NCBI GenBank assembly: GCA_041586735.1
Contig: JBFGZQ010000016.1
Location: forward strand, 1 to 64,000
Direction of reading: 5' to 3'
Source: Motiliproteus sp041586735
GTDB taxonomy: Bacteria; Pseudomonadota; Gammaproteobacteria; Pseudomonadales; Balneatricaceae
Length of the DNA: 64,000 nt
Under the pieces are notes generated by a model, which had not been told where the DNA came from, did not search any database, and saw only the letters and a program-made list of their open reading frames with translations. The position numbers were made by a program, and so were the translations under genes. Positions 56,986 to 64,000 of this stretch are shown piece after piece (position 1 is the stretch's first letter; each line of letters opens with the position of its first letter).

Positions 56986-57852
56986 TTACCCCGGTTGTGG
57001 AAGTTCACGATGCTGAACCAAGACATTATGCATGGTTTGCTTGAAATGACCAGTGAGCTGCTCAGCAAGATATACCGACCGATGTTGGCCGCCGGTGCAG
57101 CCGATGCAGATGGTCAGATAGCTGCGGTTATTGTGCTGGAACTCGGGCAGCCATTTCTCAACAAACCGGCAAATATCTGCTTGCATCTCGATAACTAGCG
57201 GTTGCTGGCTGAGATAATCGATAACCGGTTGGTCGCGTCCGGTGTACTGGCGCAGGCTAGGGTCCCAGTAAGGATTGGGTAGGCAGCGAACATCGTACAC
57301 CAGATCCGCATCCAGCGGCACGCCATGCTTGAAACCAAAGGATTGAAACTGTAGGGCTATTTCCTGGTTGCTACGACCCGCGACGCGTAACTTGATAATA
57401 TCGCGCAGCTCATAGAGCGACAGGCGGGTGGTGTCGATGGTTAAGTCAGCCAGGTTGGCAATGGGTTCCAGTAACTGTCGTTCTAGCTCTATTGCCTGAG
57501 TCAGGCCTTTGTCGCCGTCGGATAGCGGGTGACGGCGACGGGTCGAGCTAAAACGCTTCAGCAGGGTGTTGGGCGTTGCGTCGAGGTAGAGTATATCGCA
57601 GGCGATTGTCGGTTTGATCAACTGCTTGAAGATGCTGGGGAATTGCACTAATCCCAAGGAGGTGTTGCGGGCATCAATGCTGATGGCAATGCCGCTTTTG
57701 TCCTCCATGGGTTGGTGCAGAAACTGCTCAATCAGTGCGGGCAGTAAACCGACAGGCAGGTTGTCGATACAATAAAATCCCAGATCCTCGAGCGCTTGCA
57801 AGGCGGTAGACTTACCCGAGCCGGAGCGGCCACTGAGGATCACCAGGCGCAT
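56986..57852 (-). CDS. rapZ: RNase adapter protein RapZ
   Basis: 288 residues. N-terminal P-loop GRSGSGKST (8-16) and Walker-B-like DILYLDA; C-terminal domain with FGFKHGVP, DVRCLPNPYWDPSLR and CIGCTGGQHRSVY. Controls glmS small RNAs in enterobacteria; here probably sensing cell-wall sugar status. Its ATG overlaps the ptsN stop by 1 nt. Confidence 0.96.
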   Translation of the reverse strand: MRLVILSGRSGSGKSTALQALEDLGFYCIDNLPVGLLPALIEQFLHQPMEDKSGIAISIDARNTSLGLVQFPSIFKQLIKPTIACDILYLDATPNTLLKRFSSTRRRHPLSDGDKGLTQAIELERQLLEPIANLADLTIDTTRLSLYELRDIIKLRVAGRSNQEIALQFQSFGFKHGVPLDADLVYDVRCLPNPYWDPSLRQYTGRDQPVIDYLSQQPLVIEMQADICRFVEKWLPEFQHNNRSYLTICIGCTGGQHRSVYLAEQLTGHFKQTMHNVLVQHRELPQPG

Positions 57853-58316
57853 CAGCTTAGCGCGCGCTCATAATCCAGAGTGGTCTGGAAGAGTTGCTCG
57901 GCAGACTCGGTGCTGCGCAGTAAATTGCGCACCTCGGCTTTGCTGAACATCTCGGCAAGCGCCGCTAAGGTCTGCAGGTGGGCCTCGGTCGCTTCGATGG
58001 GCACCAGCAGCACGAACAGCAGGTCAACCGCCTGGCCGTCGATAGCGTCAAAGTCGATCGGGTCCTTGAGTCGCAGTAGGGTGCCGGTGGTTTGGGTGCA
58101 GTGCTCCAGTCGACAGTGCGGAATGGCGATACCCTCGCCGATACCTGTGCTTCCCAGGCGTTCACGACCTATCAGCCCCGCAAAGATCTGTTCGGAATCC
58201 AAATCGGGAGACTGTGCTGCGATCAGCTCGCTGGCTTGCTCGAGCACCCGCTTTTTACTGTTACCGGAAACGCCGTAAAAACAGCGCTCCCGTACCAGGG
58301 TCTCATGAATCAACAT
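57852..58316 (-). CDS. ptsN: PTS IIA-Ntr regulatory protein
   Basis: 154 residues. Phosphorylated histidine H67 in EGIAIPHCRLEH, plus GLIGRERLGSTGIG and DLLFVLLVPIEATEAHLQTLA. Receives phosphate from NPr and influences potassium and nitrogen responses. It lies between hpf and rapZ. Confidence 0.95.
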   Translation of the reverse strand: MLIHETLVRERCFYGVSGNSKKRVLEQASELIAAQSPDLDSEQIFAGLIGRERLGSTGIGEGIAIPHCRLEHCTQTTGTLLRLKDPIDFDAIDGQAVDLLFVLLVPIEATEAHLQTLAALAEMFSKAEVRNLLRSTESAEQLFQTTLDYERALS

Positions 58317-58345
58317 AAGCCTGTCCAGAGAAGAGTGAGGGGAAA

Positions 58346-58636
58346 TTATTTATGGTTGTGAAGTTTTTCTTTGTGTTTGATGACCTGACGGTCCAGCTTG
58401 TCGATCAGCGAGTCGATCGCCGCATACATATCTTCGGATTCGGATTTGGCAAATACTTCACCGCCCGCTAGCTGTACCGTGGCTTCTGCTTCCTGGCGCA
58501 GATTCTGAACGGTCAGGGTGACCTGGACATTGGTGATGTGATCGAAATGGCGCTCGAGCTTGTTGAACTTGCTGGTAACGTAATCGCGAAGGGGATCGGT
58601 CAGGTCGACGTGATGGCCAGTGATATTCAGTTGCAT
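58346..58636 (-). CDS. hpf: Ribosome hibernation promoting factor (short form)
   Basis: 96 residues: MQLNITGHHVDLTDPLRDYVTSKF, the RNA-contact region KLERHFDHI, and DMYAAIDSLIDKLDRQVIKHKEK. It is the short HPF typical of gammaproteobacteria, which dimerises 70S ribosomes. Downstream of rpoN as usual. Confidence 0.96.
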   Translation of the reverse strand: MQLNITGHHVDLTDPLRDYVTSKFNKLERHFDHITNVQVTLTVQNLRQEAEATVQLAGGEVFAKSESEDMYAAIDSLIDKLDRQVIKHKEKLHNHK

Positions 58637-58714
58637 TATTGATCTCCTAAAATGCGTATTGATGGGGAGTTGTTGTCGTGTCGATCGAAGAGGTGACAGC
58701 CCTTTTGGGGGTCA

Positions 58715-60250
58715 TCATACCAGACGTTTACGTTCATTGGAGGGTGGTATTTGCAGCGCCTCCCGATATTTTGCAATGGTGCGTCGTGCCACCTGAACGC
58801 CTTGTTCTTCAAGGAGCGCGACTATCTTGCTATCGCTGAGTGGCTTGGTAGGGGTCTCAGCTGCAACCAGTTTCTTAATAATAGCGCGGATGGCAATAGA
58901 CGAGCATTCACCTCCGGTGACGGTACTGACGTGACTGGAGAAGAAATACTTCAATTCAAAAATTCCACGCGGGGTGTGCATGAACTTTTGGGTGGTGACG
59001 CGGGAGATAGTGGATTCGTGCATCTCGACCGCCTCGGCTATTTCGGCGAGCACCAGAGGCTTCATCGCCTCTTCGCCATATTCGAGAAAGTCCTGTTGAT
59101 GCTCGACAATTTTACAGGACACTTTGAGCAGGGTCTCGTTGCGACTTTGCAGGCTTTTTATAAACCAGCGTGCTTCATGAAGATGGTTTTTTAAATACAG
59201 GTTGTCAGCGCTGTTATCGGCTCGTTTCACCAGATCGGCGTAGCTGCTGTTGATGCGAATCTTGGGCATCGCGCCGTTATTCAGGTTGACGGTCCAGACG
59301 CCCTGTTCTTTTTTGACCGTCACATCGGGGATCACATATTCAGGATCGCCATAATCGATAAGACTACCGGGGCGCGGATTAAGGCTTTGAATGATGGCGA
59401 TCACTTCAAGCAGTTCGTCCTCTTTGAGCTTCATGCGCCGCAGCAGCTGTTTGAAGTCTCGACTGCCAAGTAGTGCCAGGTGTTGGTTTACCAGCTGTCG
59501 GGCTTGGCTGTGGCGTAGTCGTGATTCAGGTGGTATCTGCAGCTGATCGAGTTGGATCAGCAGGCATTCACGCAGATCACGGGCAGCCACTCCAGGAGGA
59601 TCAAAGTGTTGAATACGGCGGAGCACCGCTTCGACCTCCTCGGCTTCAGGGTACTCTTCGGGGGTAAGATTGAGTGCCTCGAGTTGGAGGCATCCAAGCA
59701 CATCTTCGATCGAAACCCGCAGATAACCATCGGGATCGATCCCGTCGATGAGCGGCTCGGCGATAAGTCGGTCGAGCTCGCTCATCGGTGTTAGATTGAG
59801 TTGCCATTGAAGATGGTCAGTAAGGGTGTCACTGGAGTGATCGGGTGATTCAAACTCCATCTGGCCATAGTCACTGCCGCCGCTGTTAGCGCTTCCTGGC
59901 GCCGCAGACGGGTAGGTTTCGTCCCAGCTGCTGTCGCTGGTGGGTGTGGTGGAGATGTTTTCGTTCCAGTCTTCGTTAAGCTGGATGTCTTCGGCAGGGT
60001 TTTCAAAATCGTTGGTGAGCGTATCGGCCGTGGTGAGGGTGTCAGTCTCTTTTTGAGAGTTTTGTTCGCGTATCTCAATCTCGTCATGGAAGAGGTCGTC
60101 AACGGCCTCTAGCATCGGGTTTGCTTCGAGATTCTCTTGAATCTCCTGTTGCAGGTCGAGCGTAGACAGTTGTAGCAGCCTGATAGCCTGCTGTAGTTGC
60201 GGCGTCATGCTGAGCTGTTGGCTGATCTTTAGCTGAAGCGAAGGTTTCAT
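58715..60250 (-). CDS. rpoN: RNA polymerase sigma-54 factor
   Basis: 511 residues. Region I at the N terminus is glutamine- and leucine-rich (LQLKISQQLSMTPQLQQAIRLLQ), followed by an acidic, variable region II (about 70-150), the core-binding domain, a helix-turn-helix region and the RpoN box ARRTIAKYREAL near the C terminus. It directs transcription of nitrogen and related genes with enhancer-binding proteins. Confidence 0.97.
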   Translation of the reverse strand: MKPSLQLKISQQLSMTPQLQQAIRLLQLSTLDLQQEIQENLEANPMLEAVDDLFHDEIEIREQNSQKETDTLTTADTLTNDFENPAEDIQLNEDWNENISTTPTSDSSWDETYPSAAPGSANSGGSDYGQMEFESPDHSSDTLTDHLQWQLNLTPMSELDRLIAEPLIDGIDPDGYLRVSIEDVLGCLQLEALNLTPEEYPEAEEVEAVLRRIQHFDPPGVAARDLRECLLIQLDQLQIPPESRLRHSQARQLVNQHLALLGSRDFKQLLRRMKLKEDELLEVIAIIQSLNPRPGSLIDYGDPEYVIPDVTVKKEQGVWTVNLNNGAMPKIRINSSYADLVKRADNSADNLYLKNHLHEARWFIKSLQSRNETLLKVSCKIVEHQQDFLEYGEEAMKPLVLAEIAEAVEMHESTISRVTTQKFMHTPRGIFELKYFFSSHVSTVTGGECSSIAIRAIIKKLVAAETPTKPLSDSKIVALLEEQGVQVARRTIAKYREALQIPPSNERKRLV

Positions 60251-60384
60251 TGAGTCAGAGAGTTACCTAGTTTCAAAAGCGACGATCTTAGGGTTGTCAG
60301 TAAAATATTTTAAAGCGGCATAATTCTAGCATGAAAGTTATCAGCTAAAACCGATCTTGGCTACTTAGCACCCAGTCATGGCGA

Positions 60385-61110
60385 TCATAGCCGGAACTTA
60401 TCGCCTAGATAAACTGATTTCACCAGTTCGTTGGCAAGGATCTCGTTGGGAGAGCCTTCGGCCAGCAGATAGCCGTCATTGACGATATAGGCATGTTCGC
60501 AGATATCCAGCGTTTCACGGACGTTATGATCGGTAATTAATACCCCGATGCCTCGGTCTTTGAGGTGGGTGACGATCTGTTTGATCTCGTTCACTGAGAT
60601 CGGGTCGACACCCGCAAAGGGTTCATCCAGAAGAATAAAAGCAGGATCGGTCGCCAGCGCCCGGGCTATCTCTACACGGCGTCTTTCGCCACCCGACAGG
60701 CTCATCCCTAGGCTGTCACGAATATGCTGGATATGGAACTCATCCAGCAGTGTCTCTAACGCCTGCTGGCGCTGGCGTTGGTCCAGGTCGCGGCGAGTTT
60801 CCAGGATCGCCATAATGTTGTCGTGGACACTGAGTTTGCGAAAGATGGAGGCTTCCTGGGGTAGGTAGCCAAGCCCTTTCTGAGCGCGGCCGTGCATCGG
60901 CAGCTGGGTGATCTCTTCCCCGTCGATCAGTACCTGGCCGTGATCTGAGGGGACTAAGCCTACAATCATATAAAAACAGGTGGTCTTGCCTGCGCCATTG
61001 GGGCCGAGTAAGCCGACGACCTGGCCTTGGTTGATGGTCATCGACACATCTTTAACCACTTGGCGGCGGCTATAGGCTTTAGCAAGATGGCGCGCTTCCA
61101 GACGGCTCAT
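60385..61110 (-). CDS. lptB: LPS export ABC transporter ATP-binding protein LptB
   Basis: 241 residues. Walker A GPNGAGKTT, the Q-loop LGYLPQEASIF, signature LSGGERRRVEIARAL, Walker B FILLDEPFAGVDP and H-loop TDHNV. ATPase powering LPS transfer to the outer membrane. Its ATG overlaps the lptA stop by 4 nt. Confidence 0.97.
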   Translation of the reverse strand: MSRLEARHLAKAYSRRQVVKDVSMTINQGQVVGLLGPNGAGKTTCFYMIVGLVPSDHGQVLIDGEEITQLPMHGRAQKGLGYLPQEASIFRKLSVHDNIMAILETRRDLDQRQRQQALETLLDEFHIQHIRDSLGMSLSGGERRRVEIARALATDPAFILLDEPFAGVDPISVNEIKQIVTHLKDRGIGVLITDHNVRETLDICEHAYIVNDGYLLAEGSPNEILANELVKSVYLGDKFRL

Positions 61111-61697
61111 GGCTTGGTGGGCTCCTGGGTGTCAGTGGTGATGCTAGCGTCACGGGTGTCTGTTTCGGTCTGGGGCTCTGCTGCAGCGGGTTCCTTGGTG
61201 CTGCGGGGTTGGATAATCATCTGTACCCGGCTATCGGGTTGGCGCTTGTCGCTGAATGCTTGAATCACGTTTTTAGTGGTATCCACTTGGATGCGTTTAC
61301 CGCTAAAGCTGTCCTCGGCACGCAATAGCTTGGCTTGTTCGGTCAGTGTCAGCAGGTCTAGTTGAATGTCAAATTCGATGGTCTGACCATAGCCGTGGGT
61401 GATTGGAGCATCCGCCTGGTGCTGCTGTTGGAAATGCGCCGGCTGTCCCTGGGCTACCAATTGGCGGATATCTCCGTTGCTATCGGTGTGCAGCGTCAGT
61501 TTGTCTGCGTTGAGTTGCAGTGATCCCTGAGTCAGTTTGACATTGCCAGAATAGATCGCGGTGCCGCTGTGGTCATCAATCTCGGCGCGGTCTGCTGATA
61601 TTTCAATCGGTTGTTGCTTATCTTGCGGCAATGCCCAGCAGAGGTTGGTCAGCAGTAACAGGCCGCAGAGACGGGAGAAGCGGTTAATTAGGTTCAT
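61107..61697 (-). CDS. lptA: LPS transport periplasmic protein LptA
   Basis: 196 residues from the ATG with GAGG about 5 nt upstream; an earlier frame would extend deep into lptC. Signal peptide about 1-22 (LLLLTNLCWA), then the OstA/jellyroll repeat (IEISADRAEIDDHSGTAIYSGNVKLTQGSLQLNADKL). Forms the periplasmic bridge for LPS. The C-terminal 35 residues are Thr/Pro-rich. It overlaps lptC by 14 nt. Confidence 0.94.
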   Translation of the reverse strand: MNLINRFSRLCGLLLLTNLCWALPQDKQQPIEISADRAEIDDHSGTAIYSGNVKLTQGSLQLNADKLTLHTDSNGDIRQLVAQGQPAHFQQQHQADAPITHGYGQTIEFDIQLDLLTLTEQAKLLRAEDSFSGKRIQVDTTKNVIQAFSDKRQPDSRVQMIIQPRSTKEPAAAEPQTETDTRDASITTDTQEPTKP

Positions 61698-62241
61698 AGC
61701 GGCCTCGGACGGCGTTGTGCAGTTGGAGTCTGTCATTGGCAAGGTTAACCGTCATGCCGGTAGCCTGGGTTTTGCCTATGGGCTGGTATAGGGTCACCTG
61801 GGCGTCAGTTTCGACTTGCTCTAGCGCAGGGGTGATTTTCAGATAAGAGGTTTCAAAGCGATAGCGGCGGTCGATCTGGTTGTACAGCACCACCCCCTCG
61901 CGTAACCAAAAGATCTCATGGTTGGGTTCTAGGTCTCCGAGACGGGCTTCTGCGGTGATCGGAGCTTGGCCTTCGCGATACAGCGTTACGATCGGTTCGT
62001 CGATCAGGGTGTGATCAGAGCTGGGTAAGTGGCGAATGCGTTGGCCCTGGATCGAGTGGGTCAGCCGACCGCTGAGGTCGAACTGCTGGATCCTGACACC
62101 GGTGACATAAGCGTCGGCTTCGCCGATAGCCTCAGGCTCGGTGAATAAGGCGATGCGATCGGGCTCTATAAAACCCCAGGCCAATAGTATTAGGGCGCTG
62201 GTGCTGAGAGAGAGATAGAGTTTGAGGCGCTTTGAGTTCAC
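61684..62241 (-). CDS. lptC: LPS export protein LptC
   Basis: 185 residues: membrane anchor about 8-26 (LYLSLSTSALILLAWGF) and a periplasmic beta-jellyroll (ADAYVTGVRIQQFDLSGRLTHSIQGQRIRHLP onward). It links LptB2FG to LptA. It begins 55 nt after kdsD, with no kdsC gene between. Confidence 0.92.
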   Translation of the reverse strand: MNSKRLKLYLSLSTSALILLAWGFIEPDRIALFTEPEAIGEADAYVTGVRIQQFDLSGRLTHSIQGQRIRHLPSSDHTLIDEPIVTLYREGQAPITAEARLGDLEPNHEIFWLREGVVLYNQIDRRYRFETSYLKITPALEQVETDAQVTLYQPIGKTQATGMTVNLANDRLQLHNAVRGRYEPN

Positions 62242-62296
62242 ATTGACCCTTGGTGGTCAGGTTGTTGTGAATGGGTGTAATCCATTACCACTGTCA

Positions 62297-63280
62297 TTAG
62301 AGTACCCCTGCGCGTAACAGGTCGTGCATATTGAGCGCACCTATCGGCCGGTGCTGGGCATCGGTGACGATCAGTCCGTTAATTTTGCGCTCCTCCATCA
62401 GGTGGAGTGCCGCCGCCGCGAGGCTCTCGGCCGTGGTGGTCTGGGCGTCGCGGGTCATTACCTGGGCGATGGGCGTCTGTTTCAGATCCAGCTGCAGGTC
62501 GAGGGTCCGGCGCAGGTCGCCATCGGTGAATACGCCGACCAGCAGTCCTGCGTCGTCGACGACGGCACTCATGCCTAGACCTTTGTGGCTGATCTCCACC
62601 AGGGTGTCACTCAGGCTGGTGCGCTGATTGACTAGTGGCAAGCGTTCGCCGCTGTGCATCAGGTCCTTGACCTTGAGCAGTAGCTTGCGCCCCAGTGCGC
62701 CGCCAGGGTGGGAGAAGGCGAAGTCTTCGCTGCTGAAACCGCGCGCTTCGAGAAGCGCAATCGCCAGCGCATCGCCGATCACCAGGGCGGCAGTGGTGCT
62801 GGCGGTGGGTGCCAGCCCTAGCGGACAGGCCTCGCTCTTGATGCTGACGTCGAGGTTAGCGTTCGCGGCTCGGGAGAGTACCGAGTGCGGGTTGCCGGTG
62901 ATGCTGATCAGCGGGATCCCCAGGCGCTGGATCAAGGGTAGCAGGGTCACCACTTCGGCGGTACTGCCCGAATTGGATAGGGCTATCACTAGGTCCTGAG
63001 CGGTGATCATCCCCATGTCTCCGTGGCTTGCTTCACCAGGGTGGACATAAAAAGAGGGGGTGCCGGTGCTGGCTAGCGTCGCTGCGATCTTCTTGCCAAT
63101 ATGACCCGATTTGCCCATGCCGGTAACGATAACCCGGCCTTTGCAATGTAGAGCCAGTTCACAGGCGTGGCTAAAATTGTGGTCGAGCTGCTGTTCGAGG
63201 GTGGCGACCGCCTCGGCCTCTACGGCAATAGTTCGGCGGGCGGACTGAATAAATAGGTCAGAAGAGGTCATAAGATCCAT
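62297..63280 (-). CDS. kdsD: D-arabinose 5-phosphate isomerase KdsD
   Basis: 327 residues; an ATG three codons downstream is an alternative start. SIS domain about 35-180 (KGRVIVTGMGKSGHIGKKIAATLASTGTPSFYVHPGEASHGDMGMI, with the GNSGS-type loop ALSNSGSTAEV) followed by two CBS domains (about 210-325). Makes arabinose 5-phosphate, the first step towards KDO for LPS. Next to LPS export genes. Confidence 0.96.
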   Translation of the reverse strand: MDLMTSSDLFIQSARRTIAVEAEAVATLEQQLDHNFSHACELALHCKGRVIVTGMGKSGHIGKKIAATLASTGTPSFYVHPGEASHGDMGMITAQDLVIALSNSGSTAEVVTLLPLIQRLGIPLISITGNPHSVLSRAANANLDVSIKSEACPLGLAPTASTTAALVIGDALAIALLEARGFSSEDFAFSHPGGALGRKLLLKVKDLMHSGERLPLVNQRTSLSDTLVEISHKGLGMSAVVDDAGLLVGVFTDGDLRRTLDLQLDLKQTPIAQVMTRDAQTTTAESLAAAALHLMEERKINGLIVTDAQHRPIGALNMHDLLRAGVL

Positions 63281-63308
63281 AGGGGCGCTGGTGGGTGGTG
63301 TCCGGTGA

Positions 63309-64000
63309 TTAGGTTGATGCCATATAATATAGTAATCCCAAATAGCCTGAATAGCCTGTTAGCAACAAGCAGCCTTCAGGGCGATTGATCTTGCCGCGCT
63401 CCATCAGATAAGCGAACGCCAGCAGCGCCAGGGTGAATAGCATCATGGAGCCGTAATCACGCCATAACACCACGCTATCGAAACTGATGGGATTAATTAA
63501 CCCCGGCAATGACATGACGGCTAATAAATTGAAGATGTTAGAACCGACGATATTACCGATCGCAATGTCATGATGACCTTTGAGGGCGCTGACGATGGAT
63601 GCGGCCAGTTCTGGCAGGCTGGTACCGATGGCGACGATGGTCAGGCCGATAATTAGATCGCTGACCCCCAGTGCAGTGGCGATATCTGTTGCACCCCAGA
63701 CTAGCAGGCGGGAGCTGGCGGCGAGTAATACCAAGCCTAGGATCAGCCAGAGTAGGGCGCGTGCTTGAGGCAGGTCGGGTAGCTCCTCCTCTTCATGGCT
63801 GATCTGTTCGGGATCGGCATAACGCTGGAAGCGCGCGAACAGCACTAGTGTGATAATCAGTCCTATCAGTAGGATGCTGCCGTCGAGCCTATCAAGCTCG
63901 CCGTCGATCAGCACTAATCCGGCAAGCAATGACACCACCAACAGTAGCGGCAACTCTTTGCGCATTAGCCCCGTTTTGACCGGTAACGGCGCGATCAGCG
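63309..64000 (-). CDS. yrbG: CaCA-family calcium/sodium antiporter YrbG (C-terminal part, cut by window edge)
   Basis: 230 codons are visible; the frame runs off the right edge with no stop. Hydrophobic, with the second alpha-repeat of the family in GLTIVAIGTSLPELAASIVSALKGHHDIAIGNIVGSNIFNLLAVM. An internal ATG at 63965 is not the start, because the upstream codons (LIAPLPVKTGL) continue the protein. A cytoplasmic acidic loop SHEEEELPD separates the two halves. Usual neighbour of kdsD. Confidence 0.92.
   Translation of the reverse strand, partial: LIAPLPVKTGLMRKELPLLLVVSLLAGLVLIDGELDRLDGSILLIGLIITLVLFARFQRYADPEQISHEEEELPDLPQARALLWLILGLVLLAASSRLLVWGATDIATALGVSDLIIGLTIVAIGTSLPELAASIVSALKGHHDIAIGNIVGSNIFNLLAVMSLPGLINPISFDSVVLWRDYGSMMLFTLALLAFAYLMERGKINRPEGCLLLTGYSGYLGLLYYMAST

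Overview
The window reads as a chromosomal segment of a nitrate-respiring gammaproteobacterium. The pointers are the gene orders kdsD-lptCAB-rpoN-hpf-ptsN-rapZ-ptsO, gatCAB opposite mreBCD-maf-rng-yhdP, and narK1-narK2-narGHJI followed by a parvulin gene, an arrangement known from Pseudomonas-like denitrifiers. I cannot name the genus from the sequence alone; codon use and neighbours would fit a free-living or symbiotic marine/sediment lineage.

Layout. The first 0.4 kb is the tail of an rRNA operon (23S end, 5S, terminator), then a small PqqD-like gene. From 1.2 to 16.9 kb, all on the minus strand, lies a complete respiratory nitrate module: two nitrate transporters (narK1, narK2), the membrane nitrate reductase narGHJI, a parvulin-type isomerase, a DGC-type cysteine protein, two small uncharacterised genes, and the sensor-regulator pair narX-narL. 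A good NarL/NarP-type 7-2-7 palindrome lies in the region between narK1 and the divergent mobA, which makes the guanine dinucleotide form of the molybdenum cofactor that NarG needs. From 18 to 24.6 kb, also minus strand, is a self-contained TonB-type outer-membrane import locus: DUF2946-like protein, ExbB, ExbD, a TonB with a very long Glu-Pro tract, a TonB-dependent receptor, a secreted beta-propeller with cysteine/histidine clusters, and a TlpA-like thioredoxin. A metal, perhaps copper, is the likely cargo, but that is inference. From 24.8 to 34.9 kb is a glycine/serine utilisation cluster: gcvT, an AGCS amino acid symporter, gcvP, gcvH, glyA and sdaA, opposed by an XRE-cupin regulator.

The 36-40.7 kb stretch is the accessory hotspot. 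It holds a 169-bp inverted-repeat element that supplies the stop codon of a glyoxalase-like gene, an exported lectin-like gene, a minus-strand fragment of an integron integrase, one apparent gene cassette (zinc-ribbon membrane protein), an attC-like site split by a 3'-truncated group II intron, a REP-associated tyrosine transposase element with perfect 18-bp terminal inverted repeats, and a second copy of the 3' end of the lectin-like gene. I read it as the wreck of an integron.

From 40.7 kb to the end the genome is housekeeping: gatBAC (Asn/Gln-tRNA amidotransferase), mreBCD (cell shape, mreC apparently using an ATT start), maf, rng, yhdP, a metallo-beta-lactamase-fold hydrolase, a nitrilase-family amidase, cytochrome b561, yceI, yjgA, the nitrogen phosphotransferase genes ptsO-rapZ-ptsN with hpf and rpoN, the LPS export genes lptB-lptA-lptC, kdsD, and a calcium/cation antiporter running off the right edge. 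kdsC, usually between kdsD and lptC, is absent here.
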